Shown one piece after another: positions 18,477-25,431 of a stretch of DNA of 64,000 nt. Source of the stretch: Marinomonas maritima (GTDB lineage: Bacteria > Pseudomonadota > Gammaproteobacteria > Pseudomonadales > Marinomonadaceae); NCBI RefSeq assembly GCF_024435075.2, contig NZ_JAMZEG020000001.1, positions 1,116,001-1,180,000 of the forward strand. The letters run 5' to 3'. Positions within the stretch are counted from its first letter, which is position 1; each line of letters starts with the position of its first letter. The position numbers and the translations under genes are program-made. The notes under the pieces were generated by a model. That model made no database searches, was not told the origin of the DNA, and was given only the letters and a program-made list of their open reading frames with translations.

Positions 18477-18718
18477 AGGTGGGGTTGTAATCCTATTCTG
18501 TGTCCTGCTGAGGTTTTATTTGCAGGGGATTATAGTCATCGATACCAGGTTAAAGAGTGTTTAGCATCGAACTTATTCGTTAGTCGTTCTAATCGTCTGT
18601 TTACTATACAGTTTTAATGTGAAAACTGGCTACTTGGTTGAAGTGTAAATAATGAGGATTTCTAATTAATGATTTCCTGTTAATATTATCGGCTGATTTG
18701 TATTTTTTAGGTTGCGTT

Positions 18719-19615
18719 ATGGCTTTGTGGTCTGTGTTGAAAGGTGTTGTTTCATTCTTGCTGATTGTGATGAATACCTTAATGTGTTTTGTCCCAGTAA
18801 TGTTGTTGGCTTTGTGTAAATGCATTATGCCATTCCCATCAGTGCGCGCTATTTTAAACGTCGCTTTGGATCGCGTGGCGACTTTTTGGATTGGTGTTAA
18901 TAATTTAAATCAACGTTGCCTTGGTCAGTCGGTTATTAGCGTGTCAGGTGAGAAGGATTTTTCAATGAATGAGTGGTTCATGATCACAGCGAACCATCAG
19001 TCTTGGGTTGATATTCTTATTCTGCAGCGTCTTTTTAATCGACGGATTCCGTTTATTAAATTTTTCTTAAAACGAGAGTTGATTTGGGTGCCATTTATCG
19101 GGCTGGTTTGGTGGGCATTAGAGTTTCCTTTTATGAAGCGCTATAGCGCCGCGTTACTCAAAAAACGACCTGATCTAAAGGGCAAGGACATTGAGATAAC
19201 AAAAAAAGCCTGCGATAAATTTCAATACTTTCCGGTTTCCATCATGAATTTTTTGGAAGGGACGCGTTTTACGGCTCAAAAGCAGACTCAACAATCTAGC
19301 GTGTTTAAGCATCTTTTAATGCCCAAAGCTGGCGGCCTATCTTTTGCGTTAAACGCGATGGATGGCAAGTTACATCAATTAATCGATGTGACGATTGTTT
19401 ACCCAGGTGGTATTCCAAGCTTTTTTGATTACCTATGTGGAAAAACATCAGAAGTAAAAGTGCATGTTCGTATGATGCCGATTGAAAATGCCTTGTTGGG
19501 TGATTATCAAAACGATGCGGAATACAGGACGTATTTTCAGCAATGGGTGAATGAATTGTGGCATCAAAAGGATCAACAGATAGAACGTATGACGAAATTT
19601 GAAAACACAAAGTAG
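18719..19615 (+). CDS. yihG: 1-acylglycerol-3-phosphate acyltransferase family protein, YihG-like
   Basis: This 298-residue inner-membrane acyltransferase has an N-terminal hydrophobic segment and the PlsC motifs: TANHQSWVDILILQRLF (catalytic NHxxxxD, His near 90), KFFLKRELIWVPFIGLVWW, FLEGTRF (near 180) and MPKAGGLSFAL. The long match to the E. coli YihG pattern (FMKRYS...KGKDIEITKKACDKF) supports that subfamily, which influences phospholipid acyl composition. An in-frame TTG seven codons upstream is possible, but the ATG start is preferred. It is followed by about 140 bases before the aminotransferase. Confidence 0.88.
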   Translation: MALWSVLKGVVSFLLIVMNTLMCFVPVMLLALCKCIMPFPSVRAILNVALDRVATFWIGVNNLNQRCLGQSVISVSGEKDFSMNEWFMITANHQSWVDILILQRLFNRRIPFIKFFLKRELIWVPFIGLVWWALEFPFMKRYSAALLKKRPDLKGKDIEITKKACDKFQYFPVSIMNFLEGTRFTAQKQTQQSSVFKHLLMPKAGGLSFALNAMDGKLHQLIDVTIVYPGGIPSFFDYLCGKTSEVKVHVRMMPIENALLGDYQNDAEYRTYFQQWVNELWHQKDQQIERMTKFENTK

Positions 19616-19715
19616 GCTTTCCTCGTTAGATAGTTTTTCTTAATGCCGGTAGAGGTGGTTGAGCCTGTATCCTTATAAAATCTGAAAATTGTATCTTTTT
19701 TCTGTATAAAAAATC

Positions 19716-19748
19716 CCCGATGCTGTTTGTTTCAACAGCATTCGGAGT
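19716..19748 (+). promoter_or_regulatory. Hairpin overlapping the ribosome-binding site of the aminotransferase gene
   Basis: CCGATGCTGTT and AACAGCATTCGG can pair across a 6-base loop (TGTTTC), with one bulged base. The right arm contains the CGGAG Shine-Dalgarno sequence for the start at 19756. The fold could limit translation or act with an unseen leader element. No T-run follows, so it is not a terminator. Confidence 0.35.
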
Positions 19749-19755
19749 ATTTAAT

Positions 19756-20925
19756 ATGGACATCTCTCATTTACTCACTTCTCACGCCATCAATATGCAA
19801 GCCTCATTGGTTCGTGAATTACTTCACTATAGCCAGCAACCAGATATTTTATCATTGGCTGGCGGTCTGCCTGATGAAAAATTAATGCCAGCCTATCCTG
19901 CATTGGCCCAATTAACAGACAGCCGGCAATATGGTGCAAGTGAAGGTGAAAAGGGATTGCGAGAGGTTATTGTCAGACTGGTTGCGGACCGAGGTTTGCA
20001 CACGACGCTTGATAATATATTGGTAACCAATGGTTCTCAGCAAGGTTTGGATATTATTAGTCGTCTCACTCTTGATGAGAGCTCCACTATTTTAACCGAG
20101 CAACCAACTTACCTTGCTGCTTGTCAGGTGTTTAAGTTGCAAGGTGCCAATATTCAAGGCGTGCCTTCTGATAGTGAAGGGATGTCAGTTTTAGCATTAC
20201 GGAATGCCATAGAGAATACGAACCCGAAAGCGGTGTATTTGATTCCAAATTTTCAGAATCCAACGGGGCATTGTTATAGCTTGAAGCGTCGTCAAGACAT
20301 TGCTGCGTTGTTGGATGAAAAAGGAATCTTGCTGATTGAAGATGACCCCTATCGAGATCTTTGTTACGAAAAGGTTGACCTCACTCCCATCACGACCTTG
20401 CTGAAGCGAGCTCCTTGGTTATATATGGGCAGTTTTTCGAAAGTATTGTGGCCAGGACTTCGCACTGGTTACGTGGTTTCCTGCGCTGAATTTTCGCCTC
20501 ACTTAGTCAAGATCAAGCAAGCTATAGATTTGCATACTAATCGTCTGGGACAAAATATGATTGCGGCGTTTGTCGCATCAGAAATGTTTCCGGCGCACAT
20601 CGTTAAGCTTCAGCAATCCTATAAAGAAAAACGTGATGCCATGTCAAAGGCATTGGTTGCTGAATTGGGTGAGATGGTTGAATTCAATACGCCTGCTGGT
20701 GGCATGTTTTTTTGGTTGACGTTGCCTGACGGTGTTTCTTCTAAACATATAATGACGGATGCGTTAGAAGAGAACGTATTAGTTTTACCCGGCATACCAT
20801 TTTTTCCGAACCGACACTCGCAAGACGATGCATTTTTGCGTCTGAGTTTTGCCCGTCTTTCTTTGGAGGAAATGCAGCGAGCCATTCATATTTTGTCGAA
20901 CGTGATTCGGCGCCGTATGACATGA
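19756..20925 (+). CDS. PLP-dependent class I/II aminotransferase (LysN / 2-aminoadipate type)
   Basis: The 389-residue fold-type I aminotransferase contains ILSLAGGLPDEKLMP, TNGSQQGLDIISRL, LIPNFQNPTGHCYSL, IEDDPYRDLCYE and the PLP-lysine motif GSFSKVLWPGLRTGYV (Lys near 230). This is the group related to LysN and to the enzyme half of MocR regulators, acting on 2-aminoadipate, aromatic or branched-chain amino acids. There is no N-terminal GntR domain. The ATG with CGGAG five bases upstream was chosen over an earlier in-frame start. Substrate uncertain. Confidence 0.85.
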   Translation: MDISHLLTSHAINMQASLVRELLHYSQQPDILSLAGGLPDEKLMPAYPALAQLTDSRQYGASEGEKGLREVIVRLVADRGLHTTLDNILVTNGSQQGLDIISRLTLDESSTILTEQPTYLAACQVFKLQGANIQGVPSDSEGMSVLALRNAIENTNPKAVYLIPNFQNPTGHCYSLKRRQDIAALLDEKGILLIEDDPYRDLCYEKVDLTPITTLLKRAPWLYMGSFSKVLWPGLRTGYVVSCAEFSPHLVKIKQAIDLHTNRLGQNMIAAFVASEMFPAHIVKLQQSYKEKRDAMSKALVAELGEMVEFNTPAGGMFFWLTLPDGVSSKHIMTDALEENVLVLPGIPFFPNRHSQDDAFLRLSFARLSLEEMQRAIHILSNVIRRRMT

Positions 20926-21089
20926 TTGACCCTTCGATGCTCTGTTTAGTACATTAAAGGCTTTTGCCTTACTGCTTTTATGATGCTAAGCGCAGGTATT
21001 TATCCTATTTATGCTCGGCTAGCAGTTCCTTCTTTTTGGGCGACACGTTAGAATCTTACTTTTAAGACTGTATAGAATAGGAATATGTA

Positions 21090-21806
21090 ATGGGCAGAGC
21101 CTTCCAGAACCGCAAAGAGTCCATGGCAAAAACGTCTGATCAAAAAGCCAAGGTTTACAGTAAGTACGGCCGTGAGATTTATGTTTGTGCGAAATCCGGT
21201 GGTATTGATCCTAATGGTAATTTGACGCTGCGTTCTCTGATTGAGCGTGCGAAAAAAGACCAAGTGCCAACGCACGTAATCGATAAAGCGATCGATAAAG
21301 CGAAAGGCGGCGGCGGCGAAGATTTTGATACGGCTCGCTATGAAGGTTTTGGGCCTGGTAACACTATGGTGATTATTGATTGCTTGTCTGATAACCCTAA
21401 TCGCACGTTTGGTGATGTACGCACTTGTTTTAACAAAGTAAAATGTAAAATCGGTGGCCAAGGCAGTGTGAGTCATATGTTTGATCACAGTGCGATTTTT
21501 GTTTTTTCTGGTAATGATGAAGAGGTTGTTCTTGAAGCCTTAATGATGGCTGATGTGGACGTCACTGATATCGAATTAGAAGACGGTAAAGTCACCGTTT
21601 TTGCACCCAATACGGATTACGGTAAAGCAAAAACAGCACTAACCGAAGCGCTTGGTAATATTGAGTTTGAAGTGGACGAAATTCAATTTGTTGCGCAAAA
21701 CACATCACCTATAGAAGGTGAAGAGCTGGAAAAATTTGAGCTCTTTCTGGACTTACTCAATGACTTAGATGATGTTCAAAACGTTTATCATAACGCAGAA
21801 CTTTAA
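21090..21806 (+). CDS. yeeN: YebC/PmpR family protein of the YeeN type
   Basis: The 238-residue protein has the family start MGRAFQNRKESMAKT, then KVYSKYGREIYVCAKSGG, VPTHVIDKAIDKAKGGG and the glycine-rich RYEGFGPGNTMVI. It ends with the acidic LLNDLDDVQNVYHNAEL. The YEGFGPGN and NRTFGDVRTCFNK sequences fit the YeeN paralog group rather than YebC proper. YebC proteins were first described as DNA-binding regulators, and recent work links them to translation of hard-to-translate sequences; the role of YeeN is less clear. It is monocistronic with its own terminator. A separate yebC is expected near ruvC, outside the window. Confidence 0.88.
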   Translation: MGRAFQNRKESMAKTSDQKAKVYSKYGREIYVCAKSGGIDPNGNLTLRSLIERAKKDQVPTHVIDKAIDKAKGGGGEDFDTARYEGFGPGNTMVIIDCLSDNPNRTFGDVRTCFNKVKCKIGGQGSVSHMFDHSAIFVFSGNDEEVVLEALMMADVDVTDIELEDGKVTVFAPNTDYGKAKTALTEALGNIEFEVDEIQFVAQNTSPIEGEELEKFELFLDLLNDLDDVQNVYHNAEL

Positions 21807-21817
21807 TCGTTAAGAAG

Positions 21818-21851
21818 GCTCTGGCGAGCGCTTGTTCGTCAGAGCTTTTTT
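21818..21851 (+). terminator. Intrinsic terminator of the YeeN-type gene
   Basis: A 10-bp GCTCTGGCGA / TCGTCAGAGC stem (one G-U pair) is followed by a TTTTTT run. Confidence 0.8.
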
Positions 21852-21914
21852 ATGTCCAGCGCTCGTTGAACCGTAAGTAAGTCTAGTGAATGATAAAAAA
21901 TAGAGAAGGCAATC

Positions 21915-22109
21915 ATGACAAAACCTAAGCCTCAGGTAAAATCCCCTTGCGTGAATTTATGCTTATTAAATGAAGACGATGTTTGTGTCGGTTGTTATCG
22001 AACTGGAAAAGAAATTACGTTATGGGGAGGTATGAATAAGGCCTCTCAACTTGCTGTTATGAAAAAGGTTCGTGAGCGTGAATCGAAAAGCCAATTCGTT
22101 AGCGATTAG
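21915..22109 (+). CDS. DUF1289 small cysteine protein
   Basis: The 64-residue protein is a typical DUF1289 member: SPCVNLCLLNEDDVCVGCYR with four cysteines, then TGKEITLWGGMNKASQLAVM. The Cys pattern suggests a metal or cluster site, but no function is established. It lies alone between the YeeN-type gene and a convergent glycosyltransferase. Confidence 0.8.
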   Translation: MTKPKPQVKSPCVNLCLLNEDDVCVGCYRTGKEITLWGGMNKASQLAVMKKVRERESKSQFVSD

Positions 22110-22142
22110 TGTTGGTTTTGCGGTTTGGCTTTTCTCTCCTCG

Positions 22143-23375
22143 TTATTCTTTTTCTAATTTGTTTTTTAATTCAATCCATTGCGACATGTATTGAGTGCTT
22201 TTTAAACTGTGGTGTCGCAACATCAACCCTAAAAAATGTTTTCTACGTAAGCTTTCTTTGAGTTTAGTTTGTAACTGCAATCGATTTATTAATTTAGGTT
22301 CCCATTCTTGTGCTTGGTAACGGGATTGTAGTATTTCGTGGCCATTTTTTTGCATTAGCAGCCAGCTTGTTTTGTCTTCATAAAGCGAAACCGCCGCATC
22401 AATAAATGTCTCGATGTTATCCGTTATCACACCATTCCAAGGTAATAAGCCATGCATGGCTTCGGCGCCTATTTGAGTGGTTATACTTGGTGTTCCCATT
22501 TGCATTGCTTCAACCAGTTTTCCTTTTATGCCTGCGCCAAAGCGTAAGGGCGCTAAACAAATTCGAGCGTTTTGCATGACTTCTTGGGCGTCTTCTGCCC
22601 AGCCTTTGACTAAAAACCCTTCCTTTGAATTGTGTAGTTGAGTGGCTTTAGGCGGTGGGTAGGCGCCATAAATGTGAAGTTCCGCTTTTGGTAGGCGCTT
22701 GCGGATTTTTGGCCAGATGTCGGTTTTCAATTGCAAAACCGCGTCCCAATTCGGCGCGTGGCGAAAATTGCCAATACTAATGAAGTGCTGGCGTTCTTCG
22801 AAAGGTGTTAATTCATTGATTTTTGTTGGCGCCGGCAGCATAAAAGGTAAATGAAATACATGGGTTTCAGGTACTTGAAACTCATCAATAAGCAATTTTT
22901 TTTCTGTTTCAGAGATCATCAACGTGAGATCGCTGCGATGGATGGCGGCTATTTCTCGAATGCCATGATCGCTGTAAAGGTCGTCTATTTGAAATGTTCT
23001 GTTTTGTTTTAGTGCTAGATGTCTTGCTTGTCTTAACGAGTGAAGGTCTTCTGTGTTTAATACTCGTAAGGAATCTGGACTGAATTTTTCCACGCGCCAG
23101 CCGAATTGCTCTTCCATCATAAAACGATCAAACATGACAATGTCTGGTTTCTTGTCGGCAATGTAGTGGTCAAAGGAGGCGTTATTGAGCTCGATGTGTT
23201 CAGTCTTAATGCCTAGTGTGGATAAATCTGCCATGTGATCTGTTTGCTGGGCTGGACTTGCAAATGATATTTGCCATTGGTTTTTATAAAAACAGTTGAG
23301 TAGTTGCATCATTCTACTGCCTGCGGCAGAGGAGTTAGGTTCAGGCCAGACATAGCCAATAACAAGTAAGTGCAC
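22143..23375 (-). CDS. Glycosyltransferase, GT-B fold, GT4-like
   Basis: The 410-residue protein begins with a GT-B N-domain (MHLLVIGYVWPEPNSSAAGS). In the C-domain it has ISIGNFRHAPNWDAVLQLK, LHIYGAYPPP, VKGWAEDAQEVMQNARICLA and the nucleotide-sugar motif FGAGIKGKLVEAMQMGTPSI (E-x7-E type). It would transfer a sugar to a lipid, polysaccharide or protein acceptor, but no other glycan gene is nearby. It stands alone, convergent to the DUF1289 gene and divergent from fabV. Donor and acceptor are unknown. Confidence 0.82.
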   Translation of the reverse strand: MHLLVIGYVWPEPNSSAAGSRMMQLLNCFYKNQWQISFASPAQQTDHMADLSTLGIKTEHIELNNASFDHYIADKKPDIVMFDRFMMEEQFGWRVEKFSPDSLRVLNTEDLHSLRQARHLALKQNRTFQIDDLYSDHGIREIAAIHRSDLTLMISETEKKLLIDEFQVPETHVFHLPFMLPAPTKINELTPFEERQHFISIGNFRHAPNWDAVLQLKTDIWPKIRKRLPKAELHIYGAYPPPKATQLHNSKEGFLVKGWAEDAQEVMQNARICLAPLRFGAGIKGKLVEAMQMGTPSITTQIGAEAMHGLLPWNGVITDNIETFIDAAVSLYEDKTSWLLMQKNGHEILQSRYQAQEWEPKLINRLQLQTKLKESLRRKHFLGLMLRHHSLKSTQYMSQWIELKNKLEKE

Positions 23376-23540
23376 TGTGTATTCTCAAGATTTAAAAGGG
23401 AGGAGGATTCAAGATTTAAACGAGAATCAGGACATATTCGTTCAGCTATTGTATCATGGCAAACAGATTTGTGTTGCCTACCTCATTTGTAAGGATGGTT
23501 AGGCAAGACGTAAGCAAAACATGACGTTGAGACGATTATT

Positions 23541-24743
23541 ATGATCATAAAACCAAAGATTCGCGGATTTATTTGTACAACAACGCACCCAGTAGGTTGT
23601 GAGCAAAATGTAAGAGAACAGATTGCTTTTACTAAAAGCAAAGGAGCCATTGTAAATGGTCCTAAAAAAGTACTCATAATCGGTGCGTCAAGTGGTTATG
23701 GTTTGTCTTCTCGTATTGCAGCTGCATTCGGTTCTGGTGCAGCGACTATCGGTGTTTTCTTTGAAAAAGCCAGTACGGACAAAAAGACAGGTACGGCAGG
23801 TTGGTACAATTCAGCGGCCTTCGATAAGGTTGCTAAAGAGGAAGGTTTGTATGCCAAAAGCATTAATGGTGATGCTTTTTCAAACGAAGCACGCGCTAAA
23901 GTTATTGAGTTAATCAAAGAAGATCTTGGTGAGATTGATATGGTGGTTTACTCATTGGCTTCGCCAGTTCGTAAGATGCCAGAAACAGGTGAAGTTGTCC
24001 GTTCTGTACTTAAGCCGATTGGTGAAACCTACCGATCTACTGCGATTGATACCAATAAAGATGTCATTATCGAAGCGGAAATTGAGCCAGCAACTGACGC
24101 TGAGGTGGCTGCTACGATGACTGTAATGGGTGGTCAAGATTGGGAGTTGTGGATGTCCGCTCTTAATGAAGCTGGTGTTCTTGCAAAAGGTGTTCGTACC
24201 GTTGCTTACTCTTACATTGGTTCTGATATTACTTGGCCTATTTATTGGCATGGCGCGCTAGGTAAGGCGAAAGAAGATCTAGATCGTGCTTCTGGTGCGA
24301 TTGATAAGCAGCTTGCTCCTCTAAATGGCGGTGCTAACGTTGCGGTACTGAAGTCCGTTGTTACACAGGCCTCTTCTGCTATTCCTGTTATGCCTTTGTA
24401 CTTGGCGATGGTGTTCAAGGTAATGCGTGCAGAAGGTCTTCATGAAGGCTGTATGGATCAGATTTATCGTTTGTTCTCTGAGCGTCTTTACAACAACCAT
24501 AATCCAGCAGAATTGACAGACGATAAAAATCGTTTGCGTCTGGATGATTGGGAATTACGTGAAGACGTTCAGCAGGCTTGTCGTGATCTTTGGCCGACAA
24601 TTAATGATGCTAATTTGTTTTCTGCTACAGATTATCAGCTTTATAAGGACGAGTTTTTGAAATTGTTTGGCTTTGGTGTGAAAGGTGTCGATTATGATGC
24701 TGAAGTAAGCCCAGAAGCGAAATTTGAGGTTATTACGCTTTAA
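23541..24743 (+). CDS. fabV: Trans-2-enoyl-ACP/CoA reductase FabV
   Basis: This 400-residue NADH-dependent enzyme catalyses the last step of fatty-acid elongation. It has the conserved N-terminus MIIKPKIRGFICTTTHPVGC, the Rossmann loop VLIIGASSGYGLSSRIAAAF and the extended Y-x8-K active site. A direct codon count gives Tyr235 and Lys244, the positions known for the family. C-terminal DDWELREDVQ and QLYKDEFLKLFGFGV are also typical. FabV is triclosan-resistant, unlike FabI. It is monocistronic with a clear terminator. Confidence 0.96.
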   Translation: MIIKPKIRGFICTTTHPVGCEQNVREQIAFTKSKGAIVNGPKKVLIIGASSGYGLSSRIAAAFGSGAATIGVFFEKASTDKKTGTAGWYNSAAFDKVAKEEGLYAKSINGDAFSNEARAKVIELIKEDLGEIDMVVYSLASPVRKMPETGEVVRSVLKPIGETYRSTAIDTNKDVIIEAEIEPATDAEVAATMTVMGGQDWELWMSALNEAGVLAKGVRTVAYSYIGSDITWPIYWHGALGKAKEDLDRASGAIDKQLAPLNGGANVAVLKSVVTQASSAIPVMPLYLAMVFKVMRAEGLHEGCMDQIYRLFSERLYNNHNPAELTDDKNRLRLDDWELREDVQQACRDLWPTINDANLFSATDYQLYKDEFLKLFGFGVKGVDYDAEVSPEAKFEVITL

Positions 24744-24763
24744 TATTGAATAAAGCGTCTAAA

Positions 24764-24797
24764 AGGAGTCCAAGCTTTGCTTGGGCTCCTTTTTTTA
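24764..24797 (+). terminator. Intrinsic terminator of fabV
   Basis: AGGAGTCCAAG pairs with CTTGGGCTCCT (one G-U pair) across a short loop and is followed by seven T residues. Confidence 0.88.
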
Positions 24798-24844
24798 TGT
24801 CTTTTTATCTCTTATAGTGAAGAGATTCATGTTTTGGGGTGATT

Positions 24845-25387
24845 ATGAAACGTTCATTGGGGTTGTTTTGCGCGATATCGTTTTTTGCGAATGCTCAGAC
24901 GATAGAGGTTCAGCCTGTCGATATTATTTATGGTAATCAGGTGATACGAACTCAACATCAGGTAGTGGTGAGCTCCCAAGAAGACGTTGCGGTCATTCCT
25001 GTTGAAAAGGCCAGATCGACACTAGGACCTAATGTCGTTATTACTGCGGATAGTGTAGGCATGTCATATCTGGAGGAGAATATCATAGCGGAGCGCGAGC
25101 AGGCTATTTACGATGAGGTGAACAAACGCACAGAAGAGGCGCCGTTTACCGTTTTGTTTACCGGTAATATCCCTGAAGATATTCAAGAAAGACGCCTTCG
25201 TATGATGCCAGAAATAGGTATTTTTGGTGACCAAGTTAAAACAGGTGATGTGTCTAGCAATAACGTGAAGCCAGACGTTGGTGACTTCTCTCCTATTGGA
25301 AAGGGTGTTTCTCCAGTAGGCGCCACAGGGGCGAAAAGTGCGCCTGTGAGTAATAAGGAAAAATTAGAAAAGTTGATAGGAGGGTAG
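24845..25387 (+). CDS. Secreted protein of unknown function, 180 residues
   Basis: I do not recognise this gene. The ATG at 24845 follows GGGGTG and gives a signal peptide (MKRSLGLFCAISFFANA) before QTIEVQPVDIIYGNQVIRTQ. The middle is rich in Glu and Arg (SYLEENIIAEREQAIYDEVN), suggesting a helix. The C-terminal third is Gly/Pro/Val-rich and low in order (GDFSPIGKGVSPVGATG) and ends KLEKLIGG. It has no cysteine after the signal peptide and no lipobox. It is convergent to the M16 protease gene. A periplasmic or extracellular location is likely. Confidence 0.7.
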   Translation: MKRSLGLFCAISFFANAQTIEVQPVDIIYGNQVIRTQHQVVVSSQEDVAVIPVEKARSTLGPNVVITADSVGMSYLEENIIAEREQAIYDEVNKRTEEAPFTVLFTGNIPEDIQERRLRMMPEIGIFGDQVKTGDVSSNNVKPDVGDFSPIGKGVSPVGATGAKSAPVSNKEKLEKLIGG

Positions 25388-25431
25388 CGTTTTGACCTCC
25401 CTTTTTTCAACTTACGTTGTTTGTGTTTATA

